A DNA stretch of 64,000 nucleotides from Paraburkholderia phenazinium (GCF_900141745.1 NZ_FSRM01000002.1:3596001-3660000); one strand, 5' to 3'; positions 24,373 through 33,237 are shown, numbered from the stretch's first letter. Notes: generated from the letters alone by a model not told the origin. Numbers and translations are program-made.

Positions 24373-25266
24373 ATGAGCACTCTCTCCCTCCCCCAAGCCG
24401 GCCCGTCGGGACCATCGTCGGCCAGCCGCACCGTCGGCGAACTGCTGCGCGACTGGCGGCAGCGGCGCCGCATGAGCCAGTTGCTGCTCGCAGCGGAAGC
24501 CGACATCTCGACCCGTCATCTGAGCTTCGTCGAATCGGGCCGCGCCCTGCCGAGCCGCGAAATGGTGATGCACCTCGCCGAGCGTCTCGACGTCCCACTG
24601 CGCGCCCGTAACATGCTGCTGGTGGCGGCCGGGTATGCGCCCCTGTTTCGCGAGCGTCCCTTGACCGACCCGCAACTGACGGCCGCGCGTGAGGCAGTGG
24701 AACTGGTGCTGAAGGGACACGAACCCTATCCGGCGCTCGCAATCGACCGGCATTGGACCATCGTCACCGCCAACCGCGCGCTCGCCCCACTGCTCGGCGC
24801 AGCGAGCGAAGCCCTGCTGGCGCCGCCCGTCAACGCGCTGCGCCTCAGCCTGCATCCGGACGGGATCGCCTCCTCTATTGTTAACTGGCACGCCTGGCGC
24901 GCACATGTGCTGGCGCGGTTGCAACGGCAGATCGACGTCAGTGGCGACGAAACGCTCGTGGCCCTGCGCGACGAACTTGCCGGCTATCCCACCCCGCCGG
25001 GCGCGGAAAGCCCGGAAGCGGACAGCAACGCCACCCTCAATCAGATCGCCGTGCCGCTGCGTCTGCGCACGCCGCTGGGCGTGCTGTCGTTTTTCAGCAC
25101 CACGACCGTGTTCGGGACGCCGGTGGATGTCACGCTCTCCGAACTCGCGATCGAGGCATTCTTTCCGGCCGATCCGCAGACCGCCGCGGCCTTGCGCGCA
25201 TACGCAGAAGATCAGGCAGAAGGTCCGGCCACAGCGGCGTCGAACGACACCGCTAGCAATCCCTGA
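24373..25266 (+). CDS. XRE-family regulator with MmyB-type ligand-binding domain
   Basis: The 297-residue protein has an N-terminal Cro/C1-type helix-turn-helix (LLRDWRQRRRMSQLLLAAEADISTRHLSFVESGRALPSREMV, residues 22-65) and a C-terminal MmyB-like PAS-related ligand-binding domain (EPYPALAIDRHWTIVTANRALAPLL through TLNQIAVPLRLRTPLGVLSFFSTTTVFGTPVDVTLSEL). Such regulators often control neighbouring oxidoreductase or NTF2-like genes in response to a small ligand. The ATG at 24373 has no ribosome binding site and is probably used without a leader. It likely controls itself and the NTF2-like gene through the shared palindrome. Confidence 0.9.
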   Translation: MSTLSLPQAGPSGPSSASRTVGELLRDWRQRRRMSQLLLAAEADISTRHLSFVESGRALPSREMVMHLAERLDVPLRARNMLLVAAGYAPLFRERPLTDPQLTAAREAVELVLKGHEPYPALAIDRHWTIVTANRALAPLLGAASEALLAPPVNALRLSLHPDGIASSIVNWHAWRAHVLARLQRQIDVSGDETLVALRDELAGYPTPPGAESPEADSNATLNQIAVPLRLRTPLGVLSFFSTTTVFGTPVDVTLSELAIEAFFPADPQTAAALRAYAEDQAEGPATAASNDTASNP

Positions 25267-25337
25267 AGCCCGCCCCCTGTGGGCAGTCGCACCGTTACCA
25301 TGCGAAGCCCACTCGAGCCCCCCACGGAGAAACACGC

Positions 25338-25865
25338 ATGGAGCACGCCCCGCTGATCCGGCAACTCAACCTCGCCGATCTCAACGCTTTCTTCCAGTTA
25401 CGCCTGCGCGGTTTGCAGGCGCACCCGGAGGCGTTCGGTACGAGCCATCAGGAGGCGCTCGAGAAAGGCCCGGGGCAATACGAGGCAATCCTGCAAGGCA
25501 CTCAGGCAGCCGACGGCAATTTCATACTCGGCGCGTTCGCCACGCCGGAGCTCGAGTTGATCGGCACGGTCGGGCTCAGACGCGAGCCGCGGGTCAAGGA
25601 GCGGCACAAGGCGGTGGTGGTCGGTATGTATGTCGCGCCTGAAGCCGCCGGCCGCGGCGCCGGCCGTGCGTTGCTGGGCGACCTGCTCGCGCGCGGCGAA
25701 CGCATCGAGGGTCTGCGGCAAATCCAGCTAGTTGTTACAAAACAGAACGAAGCGGCGCGCCATCTATATGAATCGCTCGGATTTCGCTGTTGCGGCCGGG
25801 AAGTCGACGCGCTCCGCATCGACGGGGTATTTCACGACGCCGACCTGATGGCGCGCCTCATCTGA
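25338..25865 (+). CDS. GNAT-family N-acetyltransferase
   Basis: The 175-residue protein has the GNAT fold: an N-terminal LIRQLNLADLNAFFQLRLRGL, the central AVVVGMYVAPEAAGRGAGRALL acetyl-CoA loop (about residues 92-113) and the late QLVVTKQNEAARHLYESLGF strand-helix. It would acetylate an amine from acetyl-CoA in the cytoplasm; the acceptor is unknown. GGAG lies eight bases before the start. It follows the XRE regulator by 71 bases in the same direction and could be co-transcribed with it. Confidence 0.9.
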   Translation: MEHAPLIRQLNLADLNAFFQLRLRGLQAHPEAFGTSHQEALEKGPGQYEAILQGTQAADGNFILGAFATPELELIGTVGLRREPRVKERHKAVVVGMYVAPEAAGRGAGRALLGDLLARGERIEGLRQIQLVVTKQNEAARHLYESLGFRCCGREVDALRIDGVFHDADLMARLI

Positions 25866-26609
25866 GGCCACGGGCAACCCGCGGGAAGTTGTAACGTCGA
25901 TTTGTCTTATCGATTTAACCAATCCCGGCCTGGTGTCAGGCAGATTCCGAGGCTGTCGGGCCGATCGCGGCTTCGTCAGCCGCCCGGTTCTTACAGCGCC
26001 CGGTGGCGCCCATCCGGATCCAGCAGAATCTCGTTGCCCATACCTCTGACCGAACGTTCGGACGGAACCGGTAACTCTCCCCACCCACCCGTTACATTTG
26101 CCGCCGAGTTTGTAACTGGGTCTCCCGCAACGTGTTACATCCGCTTTTGTCCCCCAAACTTCGTTCCGGCAAGTAGTTATTACTGCATTTCGTCGCTTTC
26201 TTTCTTTTAGCTTTCCGTTTGAAGCGCCTATTAGCGTTATTACCGAGATTCAAACGGATTTCCTCAGACCATTCCGACAAGCCCCATTCTGCAAGGCCTG
26301 TGGCGGCTCAGACACGGTCTGTACATGCTCCAGAACCCTCGCTGCAGCCTATATTACGGCTCCGTGAAAGAGTTACCGAAAATTGTTGTATTTTTGTGAG
26401 ATATTTTTTTGAGAAGGTATTGATTTCCTGAAATGCACTTCATACAATTGCTTCCAAGGTGTTACGAGTTGTAACACCTTGTATCAAACAGTCAGGACAC
26501 GTTTCAAGTCGTAAATGTCGCCGGAGGTCACCAGTGTCCGGCGAGGGTACAAAAAGCATAACGGCGCAAAAAAGCCGACATAGCAATTCGGGGCTTCGGA
26601 AACACAAAA
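25866..26609. promoter_or_regulatory. 744-base flhDC upstream regulatory region
   Basis: This long AT-richer gap contains several inverted repeats. CCGAACGTTCGG is a 12-base palindrome at 26050-26061. TCCGTTTGAA and TTCAAACGGA (26214-26223 and 26249-26258) form 10-base arms around a 25-base spacer. CAAGGTGTTAC and GTAACACCTTG (26455-26465 and 26471-26481) form 11-base arms around five bases. GTTAC/GTAAC half-sites recur at 25889-25895, 26091-26096, 26111-26116, 26134-26139 and in the last repeat. No gene is credible here. Confidence 0.6.
26420..26448 (+). promoter_or_regulatory. Predicted sigma-70-type promoter of flhDC
   Basis: TTGATT at 26420-26425 and TACAAT at 26443-26448 are separated by 17 bases. 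The predicted start of transcription, near 26455, is the first base of the 11-base-arm inverted repeat at 26455-26481. The leader to flhD would be about 155 bases. Confidence 0.6.
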
Positions 26610-26930
26610 ATGGACCGTAGCAGCGAGACGCGGGAATCGATCCGCGAAATCAATTTGTCTTACATCATGCTCGCACAACGTATGTTGCGCGAGGACAAAC
26701 CCATCGGGATGTTCCGATTGGGCCTGTCGTCGGAACTGGCCGATTTGCTTGCCGGGCTGTCGCTCGCGCAAATCGTCAAACTGGCCTCTTCCGACCAGCT
26801 TTTGTGCTTCTTCCGCTTCAACGACCACTCGATGTTGTCGGCGTTGACGCAAACGACAAAGCACGCAGAGGTATCGCCGACTCATGCGGCTATCTTGCTG
26901 GCCGGCCAGCCAGCAGAGCAATTCGCTTAA
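26610..26930 (+). CDS. flhD: Flagellar master regulator subunit FlhD
   Basis: The 106-residue protein matches Flh[63 protein letters not shown]. FlhD and FlhC form a heterohexamer that activates class II flagellar genes at sigma-70 promoters. The ribosome binding site is weak (GGAAA). flhC follows 14 bases downstream. No other flagellar genes occur in the window: flhC is followed by a convergent NRAMP transporter instead of motAB/che genes. Confidence 0.93.
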   Translation: MDRSSETRESIREINLSYIMLAQRMLREDKPIGMFRLGLSSELADLLAGLSLAQIVKLASSDQLLCFFRFNDHSMLSALTQTTKHAEVSPTHAAILLAGQPAEQFA

Positions 26931-26944
26931 CCGGAGTGACTGCG

Positions 26945-27535
26945 ATGCTCAAGCGAAGCCTGACGGAAGATGCACAAGAAGTATTCCGCGCAATCGCGCT
27001 GATCGAACTCGGTGCACGCATGCAAGTGCTCGAGAGCGAATTGACGCTGTCGCGCGACCGCATGATTCGCCTCTACCGTGAGGTGAAGGGTGTTTCGCCA
27101 CCCAAGGGAATGCTGCCGTTCTCGGCGGACTGGTATATGACGTGGCTCGCGAACATTCATGCTTCGCTGTTCTACAACACGTACCTGTTCCTGAAGAACG
27201 AAGCGCGTTGCTCGCATCTGGATGCGCTGACCAAGGGTTACCGCCTGTATCTGGAACACTGCAAACACAGTGAAACGGAACCGGTGCTGGACCTGACGCG
27301 TGCGTGGACGCTGGTGCGTTTCTTCGACGCCAAGATCCTGCAACTCACACCGTGCTGCCGTTGCACGGGCAAGTTTGTCGCGCACAAGCACGATCTGCAG
27401 CACAACGTAGTATGTGGCGCCTGCCAGCCGCCGTCGCGCGCCGGCAAGACCAAGAAAGCCGCTGCTGCAGCCAAACTGGAAGCGCAAGAAGCGTTGGAAG
27501 CAATGGAAGCTACGCAGATCGCGGAAGCTGCCTGA
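26945..27535 (+). CDS. flhC: Flagellar master regulator subunit FlhC
   Basis: The 196-residue protein matches FlhC, with the zinc-binding cysteines at residues 137, 140, 157 and 160 (PCCRCTGKF and VVCGACQ) as in the E. coli protein. It is the DNA-contacting partner of FlhD. The ATG at 26945 has GGAG eight bases upstream. The C-terminal tail is Ala/Glu-rich and low in complexity (KAAAAAKLEAQEALEAMEA), as in other beta-proteobacterial members. It is in one operon with flhD. Confidence 0.93.
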   Translation: MLKRSLTEDAQEVFRAIALIELGARMQVLESELTLSRDRMIRLYREVKGVSPPKGMLPFSADWYMTWLANIHASLFYNTYLFLKNEARCSHLDALTKGYRLYLEHCKHSETEPVLDLTRAWTLVRFFDAKILQLTPCCRCTGKFVAHKHDLQHNVVCGACQPPSRAGKTKKAAAAAKLEAQEALEAMEATQIAEAA

Positions 27536-27660
27536 CCCGACTGATTTCCGGTCGGTTTGTTTTGTACCGATTTTTTGTGCCGGCTATCCGGCTGACGGTT
27601 CATCCTGCTGCATATCCAGCAGATTCGAGCCTCGCCTTCGCATCCGGCATCATTGTGTCG

Positions 27661-27685
27661 ACCAGAGGCCGTTACAACCTCTGGT
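27661..27685 (+). terminator. Hairpin downstream of flhC
   Basis: ACCAGAGG (27661-27668) and CCTCTGGT (27678-27685) form a perfect eight-base stem with a nine-base loop between the convergent flhC and mntH genes. GTTTTT follows about 15 bases later, so it is a weak candidate terminator for flhDC, possibly bidirectional. Confidence 0.4.
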
Positions 27686-27688
27686 AGC

Positions 27689-27722
27689 GCATCTCATCTG
27701 GTTTTTCGCCGCATCTCATCTG
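27689..27722. repeat. 12-base direct repeat between flhC and mntH
   Basis: GCATCTCATCTG occurs at 27689-27700 and 27711-27722, a period of 22 bases. The function is unknown. Confidence 0.5.
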
Positions 27723-27770
27723 CTTTGTTACGCGTCACACGATCTCCCGATCGCGCGGAAACGTGCGCGC

Positions 27771-29099
27771 TCAGCTGATCCATCCCACCGTTTGCACCAC
27801 CAGCCACAGGTTCGCGGCCGTAATCACGACGAACAGCGCCCACGCGAGCAGCCGGGTCGGCAGACGATTGGCAAACTCGCCCATCAGCGAACGGTCGTTA
27901 GTCATACGGATCAACGGATAGAGCGCGAACGGCAACTGCAGGCTCAATACCACCTGACTTGCGACCAGCAGCGTGCCGACCGCGCCGTTGCCGAGCGTCT
28001 GCACGCCGATCAGGGCTGGGATCAGCGCCAGCGCGCGGGTAATGAAGCGGCGCTGCCAGCACGGGATCTTCAGCTTGAGAAAGCCTTCCATGATCACCTG
28101 CCCGGCGACGGTGCCGGTAAACGTCGAGCTTTGCCCGGACGCGAGCAGCGTGATGGCGAACAGCACAGCCGCGAAACCCGTGCCGACGATCGGCGCAAGC
28201 AGCCGGTAAGCATCTTCGATTTCCGTGACCTGGTTGTGCCCGGTCGCATTGAAAGCGGCGGCCGCGAGAATCAGGATTGCAGCGTTGATCAGCAGCGCGA
28301 TCGCCAGCGAGACGATCGTATCGAGGCGCGACAGACCGATGGCCGAGGCGATACTGCGCGAATCGCGCTTTACGGCGCGCGTTTGCACGATGGACGAATG
28401 CAGATACAGATTGTGCGGCATCACGGTCGCCCCGAGGATGCCGATGGAGAGATAGAGCGGTTCTCGCGTGCCGATGGCGTGCCACGAAGGCACGAGCCCT
28501 GCCATCACCGAGGGCCAATGCGGATGCACGAGCACCAGTTGCACGATATAACCAATGCCGATCGTGGCGATCAGCCCAAGAATGATGGCCTCGAGGTCGC
28601 GGAAATTTTTTCCCTTCAGACCGAGCACGATCAGCGTATCGAACGCGGTCAAAATCACGCCGGTGGTCAGGGAGCACTTGAACAGCAGATGAAACGCGAG
28701 CGCGCCGCCGAGCACTTCGGCAAGATCGCAAGCGATGATCGACACCTCGGCCAGCAGCCATTGGACCCGGGCGATGGCCGGCGAGTAGCGGCTACGCGAC
28801 AGTTGCGCGAGGTCCTGGCCGGTGGCGATGCCAAGCCGCATGCTGAGGCACTGCAGCGCCATTGCCGCGAGACTGGACAGCACCACCACGAACAATAAGC
28901 TGTAACCGTAACGCGAGCCGGCTTCGATATCGGTGGCCCAGTTGCCGGGGTCCATGTAGCCGATCGAAATCAGCAGGCCGGGGCCGGCGAACTGCATGAT
29001 CCGCTTCCAGAGCGGCGCACCCTGCGCGACGGCGACGGTTCCCTGGACTTCGGACGGACAGAACGGCGCAGTGGCCGTAGTCGGTAAATTAAATGGCAA
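27771..29099 (-). CDS. mntH: NRAMP divalent metal transporter, MntH type
   Basis: The 442-residue protein has about eleven helices and both NRAMP signatures: ISIGYMDPGNWATDIEAG (DPGN metal site in helix 1) and LGATVMPHNLYLHSS (MPH in helix 6). It should import Mn2+ or Fe2+ with protons across the inner membrane. The likely start is a TTG at 29099 with GAGGT upstream; the frame remains open to 29321, but that would overlap the upstream gene and lacks family sequence. It is convergent with flhC and lies 61 bases after the SfnB-like gene. A manganese-regulatory site is not obvious. Confidence 0.9.
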   Translation of the reverse strand: MPFNLPTTATAPFCPSEVQGTVAVAQGAPLWKRIMQFAGPGLLISIGYMDPGNWATDIEAGSRYGYSLLFVVVLSSLAAMALQCLSMRLGIATGQDLAQLSRSRYSPAIARVQWLLAEVSIIACDLAEVLGGALAFHLLFKCSLTTGVILTAFDTLIVLGLKGKNFRDLEAIILGLIATIGIGYIVQLVLVHPHWPSVMAGLVPSWHAIGTREPLYLSIGILGATVMPHNLYLHSSIVQTRAVKRDSRSIASAIGLSRLDTIVSLAIALLINAAILILAAAAFNATGHNQVTEIEDAYRLLAPIVGTGFAAVLFAITLLASGQSSTFTGTVAGQVIMEGFLKLKIPCWQRRFITRALALIPALIGVQTLGNGAVGTLLVASQVVLSLQLPFALYPLIRMTNDRSLMGEFANRLPTRLLAWALFVVITAANLWLVVQTVGWIS

Positions 29100-29160
29100 G
29101 CCGGCGACCTCTTGAGATTGACGTAGCAACGGCACCCGCCAACGGGCGCCGCAGTCGACC

Positions 29161-30363
29161 TCAAGTGTACAAAGAAACGTCCGGCAATGTGCCGCTGAGC
29201 GCGTAACGGCCAACGTCGCGCACCCGGTAGTCGAGCGGATCGTGCAGCGTATGGACGCGAGCATTGCGCCAGAAGCGGTCGAGCGCGAGCGGCGCATGTG
29301 TGGCGCGCGCACCGCACGCATCGAACAGGTTCTGGCTCACCTCAAGGGCGGCCCGGTGCGCGAGAATCTTCGCTTCGGACGTGGCCAACGCAACCCGGCC
29401 GCGCTCTTCGGCGTTGAGTTCGGCGCCCTTGTTCCAGGCGTCGTCGAGGGCCCGCGCGGCGCGTTCCGCCAACGCCTCGGCACTGACTGTCTGCAAACGC
29501 ATCTCGCCGAATCGTGCGATCAGGTAGGGATCGTCCGTGGCCTTGTCGACGCCGGAGGTAATCCAGGGCCGTCCATTTTTGTTCACGTATTGACGCGCTT
29601 CCTCGAGCGCGCCCTGCGCAATGCCGACGAACAGGTTCGTCAACACCAGTTGCGACACCAGCGTGCGTAGCGTGGCGTGCGGTGTAGGCGGTGTTTCCGA
29701 GCGGTGCAGCACTTCTTCCGCCTCGACCTTCACGTTCGCAAACGACACGCTGCCGCTATCGGTCTGCCGCTGACCGATCGGGTCCCAATCTTCGTTGACG
29801 GTGATGCCATCGCGCGTCGTCGGTATGACTGCGAAAATCGGCTTGCCGGTCTGCGGGTCGTGCGCCGATACGGTCATCATCTGCGAGCCGCGCGTACCGG
29901 AGCAGAAGCCCTTCTGTCCGTTGAGGCGGAAACCGCCGTCGGCGGTTGCACTTGCAACCAGTCGCGTATCGAGCGGATTGACGGCATTGCCCCACCACCA
30001 GCGGCTCTCGACGGTGCCACGCAGATAGCGCGCCCGTTGCGCCGGATTGCCCCACACATCGACGCTCACCACCTGCAGGCACTGAAAACCCAGCAGATGC
30101 GCGAGCGCGCTATCGACGCGCGCAATCGAACGGATCGTTTCGTAGACTTTGGGCCACGCCGCGCCAGTGCCGCCGAATTCGCGCGGCACGGCTATCGTCA
30201 GCAGACCTGCCTCGGCAATCCACTGTTTCTCCTGCGCCGCGTGACCGCCCTGGCGGTCACGCTCCGCTGCGCTCGCGCGCAACGCTTCCAGCAGGCTCGA
30301 CAGACCATGTGGCACCGATGACGCCTGCGGGTCACGCGCCGCGGGATGGTCCAACTCGTTCAT
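29161..30363 (-). CDS. Acyl-CoA dehydrogenase-fold flavin oxidoreductase, SfnB / DszC type
   Basis: The 400-residue protein has the acyl-CoA dehydrogenase fold (VPREFGGTGAAWPKVYETIRSIARVDSALAHLLGF; FRLNGQKGFCSGTRGSQMMTVSA; DPIGQRQTDSGSVSFANVKV) but resembles the SfnB / DszC branch, which use reduced flavin and oxygen on sulfur compounds. The usual catalytic Glu of acyl-CoA dehydrogenases is not evident. GGAG precedes the ATG at 30363. It is the last gene after metQ-metN-metI, with 34 bases after metI, so it is probably co-expressed with the transporter and may act on the imported compound. Confidence 0.88.
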   Translation of the reverse strand: MNELDHPAARDPQASSVPHGLSSLLEALRASAAERDRQGGHAAQEKQWIAEAGLLTIAVPREFGGTGAAWPKVYETIRSIARVDSALAHLLGFQCLQVVSVDVWGNPAQRARYLRGTVESRWWWGNAVNPLDTRLVASATADGGFRLNGQKGFCSGTRGSQMMTVSAHDPQTGKPIFAVIPTTRDGITVNEDWDPIGQRQTDSGSVSFANVKVEAEEVLHRSETPPTPHATLRTLVSQLVLTNLFVGIAQGALEEARQYVNKNGRPWITSGVDKATDDPYLIARFGEMRLQTVSAEALAERAARALDDAWNKGAELNAEERGRVALATSEAKILAHRAALEVSQNLFDACGARATHAPLALDRFWRNARVHTLHDPLDYRVRDVGRYALSGTLPDVSLYT

Positions 30364-30397
30364 GCAAACTCCAAACCAAGTGTCGGATACCTGTGCA

Positions 30398-31054
30398 TTA
30401 TGCGCGATGACCGAGCCGACGCACAAAGCGGTCGCCGACGAACTGCACGGCCGTGACAATAACAATCAGCAGAATGATGACCGTCACCATCACCGTGGTA
30501 TCGAAGCGCTGATAGCCGTAGCGAATCGCGAGATCGCCAAGACCGCCGGCGCCGACCGCACCGGCCATCGCCGACGAGCCGATCATCGCGACTATCGTGA
30601 TCGTGAAACCGCCGAGAATGCCAGGCAGTGCTTCCGGCAGCAGCACATGCCAGATGATATGACGGCGCTGCGCGCCCATCGCCTGCGCCGCTTCGATCAG
30701 ACCGCGATCGACCTCGCGCAGGCTCACTTCCGCGACGCGCGCAAAAAAAGGAATCGCGGCGATGCTGAGCGGCACGATGGCTGCCCACACTCCAATCGTA
30801 GTACCAACGAGTAGACGCGTGAGCGGCAGCAAGGCGACCAGCAGGATGATGAACGGCGTCGAGCGGAATGCGTTGACGAGCGCGCCGAGCGTCGTGTTGA
30901 CCGAGCGCCGTTCGAAGATGCCACCGCGCGTGGTGGTCACCAGCACGAGCGCCAGCGGGATGCCGACCAACAGCGCAATCACGGCGGACACGCCGACCAT
31001 CACGAGCGTGTCGCGAATCGCTCCGGCCAGTTCGGAGAGCCATATATCAGACAT
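30398..31054 (-). CDS. metI: MetI-type ABC transporter permease
   Basis: The 218-residue permease has five or six helices and the EAA loop [26 protein letters not shown], followed by [26 protein letters not shown], typical of MetI. Its ATG at 31054 overlaps the end of metN by eight bases. It forms the inner-membrane channel with the MetN ATPase. Methionine is the default substrate of the family, but the operon context allows another sulfur compound. Confidence 0.92.
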   Translation of the reverse strand: MSDIWLSELAGAIRDTLVMVGVSAVIALLVGIPLALVLVTTTRGGIFERRSVNTTLGALVNAFRSTPFIILLVALLPLTRLLVGTTIGVWAAIVPLSIAAIPFFARVAEVSLREVDRGLIEAAQAMGAQRRHIIWHVLLPEALPGILGGFTITIVAMIGSSAMAGAVGAGGLGDLAIRYGYQRFDTTVMVTVIILLIVIVTAVQFVGDRFVRRLGHRA

Positions 31055-32258
31055 AACCGAGCACCTCCACGTGATTGGCATGCTGCCGTGCACGGTCCAC
31101 AAGAGCGGCAATCTGCGCGCGGACAGCGGGCGTGTCGGCACCGCGATCGCCGTATGCACCATGTGCGCCATCGCCCAACTCTGGGACCGCTACCGCAGCA
31201 GGAATCTGCGCGGTCACCACAAGGCGTCCTTGGGCATGCCCTTGAATCCGGTCGATGCCGCCGTGCACGAAGCTCACGCGGCCACCGTCCACACTCAAAG
31301 CGTGAGCGAGCGCGCCGAGATCTGGTTCGCGTTCGTCCGCGCCGGTAAAGCGCACGTCGAGCAGGACCCGCGCTTCGCCCGCCGTCACCTCATGTAAAGG
31401 CTTCACACGCGCGGCGAGATCGGCAGGCAGATCGTGCACCAGCGTGCGCAACAGCGCGCGGGTTGCGTCGTGCTGCGGCGAGCCGAATACTTGCCACACC
31501 GGCCCCGTCTCCACCACCTCGCCGCGCTCGATCACGGCCACCGTATCGCAAACCTCGCGGATCACCTCCATCTCATGTGTGATGAGGATGATCGTCAGCC
31601 CAAGGCGCCGGTTGATATCGCGCAGCAGCGCCAGAATCGCCTGAGTCGTTTCGGGATCGAGCGCCGAGGTTGCCTCGTCGCACAGCAGAATATCGGGGTC
31701 GTGTACCAGCGCGCGAGCAATCCCCACGCGCTGCTTTTGCCCTCCCGACAGACTCGCAGGATACGCATTGCGCTTTTCGGAGAGTCCGACCAGTTCGAGC
31801 AACGCATCGACCTTACGCTCGATCGCCGCCTTCGAGGCACCCGCGATCTTCAGCGGCAAGCCGATGTTCTCACGCACCGTCTTGGCCGAGAGCAGGTTGA
31901 AATGCTGGAACACCATGCCCGTGCGGCGCCGCAAGGCCACGAGGCCGCGCTCATCCAGTTCGCCCACGCTGACGCCATTTACGCTAACCGTCCCGGACGT
32001 GGGTTTTTCCAGACCGTTGACGAGCCGCAGCAACGTCGACTTTCCCGCGCCGCTGCGACCGATGATGCCGAACACCTCGCCGCGCGCCACCTGCAATTGC
32101 ACATCGGCGAGCGCCGGGACCGTGCCGGGCGAGTTGCCGAACACCTTGCCGATCCGGTCGAATACCACCGCCGGGCCCTGCGCCTCGGACGATGCGGGAC
32201 GTGCGGACCAGGCCGGCGCGGCCGCGATAAAACCGGGCGTGTCGAACAGAGAAGGCAT
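31047..32258 (-). CDS. metN: MetN-type ABC transporter ATPase with NIL domain
   Basis: The 403-residue protein has Walker [11 protein letters not shown]-loop MVFQHFNLL, signature LSGGQKQR, Walker [13 protein letters not shown] and the H-loop ITHEME. A C-terminal NIL regulatory domain (about 305-400) follows, which in E. coli MetN binds methionine and inhibits transport. An N-terminal extension of about 30 residues ([20 protein letters not shown]) precedes the ATPase core, longer than usual. It overlaps metI by eight bases. Confidence 0.92.
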   Translation of the reverse strand: MPSLFDTPGFIAAAPAWSARPASSEAQGPAVVFDRIGKVFGNSPGTVPALADVQLQVARGEVFGIIGRSGAGKSTLLRLVNGLEKPTSGTVSVNGVSVGELDERGLVALRRRTGMVFQHFNLLSAKTVRENIGLPLKIAGASKAAIERKVDALLELVGLSEKRNAYPASLSGGQKQRVGIARALVHDPDILLCDEATSALDPETTQAILALLRDINRRLGLTIILITHEMEVIREVCDTVAVIERGEVVETGPVWQVFGSPQHDATRALLRTLVHDLPADLAARVKPLHEVTAGEARVLLDVRFTGADEREPDLGALAHALSVDGGRVSFVHGGIDRIQGHAQGRLVVTAQIPAAVAVPELGDGAHGAYGDRGADTPAVRAQIAALVDRARQHANHVEVLGYV

Positions 32259-32311
32259 CGTATCCGTCCTTGCTAAAGCTTTAAATCACGAGCGGGCGCA
32301 GGCCGGCACGA

Positions 32312-33166
32312 CTACCACGCAACCGCGTAGAGATTGCCGAACGCCTTGTCGAGCTCAGCGCGCACTTGCGGCGAGTGCTGATAGATCGAAATGAACTTGA
32401 GAATACGCGGATCGTTTGCGCTTTCCGGACGCACGACAAACTGAATCGCGAAGATCTTGTTTTCGACGCCATCGAACAGCAAGGCGCTATTCGGGTCTGC
32501 GGTGCCGGCGAGCTTGATGAAGCTTGGATAACCTTCGGCCAGATCCACGTCGTCAAGCGAGCGCGCCAGTTGCGACGCTTCGAGCTGGACGATCTTCAGA
32601 TGCTTGGGGTTGTCGACAATGTCGAGCGTCGTTGCGCGATAGTCGACGCCCGGCTTCAGTTTGATAAGTCCAGCACGCTGCAGCAACAGCAGTCCACGGC
32701 CACCGTTCACCGGATCGTTGGCAATCGCGACGGTGGCGCCGTCCTTCAGCTGACCGAAGCTTTTGACCTTCTTCGAATACAGGCCGATCTTCATGATCGT
32801 GCCGGGGGCAATCGCCACGAAGTTATAGCCGCCCTGCTTCTTCGCATTCTCCAGAAACGGAATGTGCTGGAAGTAGTTGACGTCGATATCCTTGTTGGCG
32901 AGCGCCGCGTTCGGCGTATTCCAGTCGGTGAACTCAATGATCTTCACATCGAGCCCTTGCGCCTTGGCTTCACGCGCCGCCTCCTGCAAAGCCCCGATTT
33001 GGGGCGTTGTGGCGATGCCGATTGTTAGCGTCGGCGTATCGGCGGCTTGGGCGCTCGACGCGGCAACCGCAAACGTCAACGCCATCATGACAACGCCGCT
33101 CAAGCGCACAAACGACGCGCGCGGCGCAAGCAACAGCCGGCGCAAGTTGTAAACAGAAAAGCTCAT
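32312..33166 (-). CDS. metQ: MetQ/NlpA-type substrate-binding protein
   Basis: The 284-residue protein has a signal sequence ending AASSAQAAD and then the MetQ fold (TLTIGIATTPQIGALQEAAREAKAQGLDVKIIEFTDWNTPNAAL, YFQHIPFLENAKKQGGYNFVAIAPG). Unlike most MetQ proteins it has no lipobox Cys, so it should be soluble in the periplasm. The ATG at 33166 is favoured over 33202, although both have weak ribosome binding sites. It is the first gene of the metQ-metN-metI-SfnB unit. Confidence 0.9.
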   Translation of the reverse strand: MSFSVYNLRRLLLAPRASFVRLSGVVMMALTFAVAASSAQAADTPTLTIGIATTPQIGALQEAAREAKAQGLDVKIIEFTDWNTPNAALANKDIDVNYFQHIPFLENAKKQGGYNFVAIAPGTIMKIGLYSKKVKSFGQLKDGATVAIANDPVNGGRGLLLLQRAGLIKLKPGVDYRATTLDIVDNPKHLKIVQLEASQLARSLDDVDLAEGYPSFIKLAGTADPNSALLFDGVENKIFAIQFVVRPESANDPRILKFISIYQHSPQVRAELDKAFGNLYAVAW

Positions 33167-33209
33167 GACGGACCCGTTCAATGAAGTGTTTGCCTGGCGC
33201 AAGCGAACG

Positions 33210-33237
33210 CTGCAGCGTGCATCAATGCATGCTGCAG
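33210..33237 (-). promoter_or_regulatory. Near-perfect palindrome in the metQ leader
   Basis: CTGCAGC (33210-33216) pairs with GCTGCAG (33231-33237) and TGCA (33218-33221) with TGCA (33226-33229), with single mismatched bases between. It lies 44-71 bases before the metQ ATG and could be an operator or an RNA hairpin. Confidence 0.5.

Noticed and set aside
25991..26041. Short minus-strand peptide MGNEILLDPDGRHRAL
   Set aside because: It looks protein-like but is only 16 codons, with a ribosome binding site too close to the ATG. The frame continues upstream without a start, so it may be a gene fragment but coding cannot be shown.
25764..26084. 106-residue minus-strand frame upstream of flhD
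   Set aside because: Half of it is antisense to the GNAT gene and no family sequence appears in the rest.
27414..28898. 494-residue plus-strand frame
   Set aside because: It overlaps flhC and is antisense to the NRAMP gene, whose motifs are clear; composition is shadow-like.
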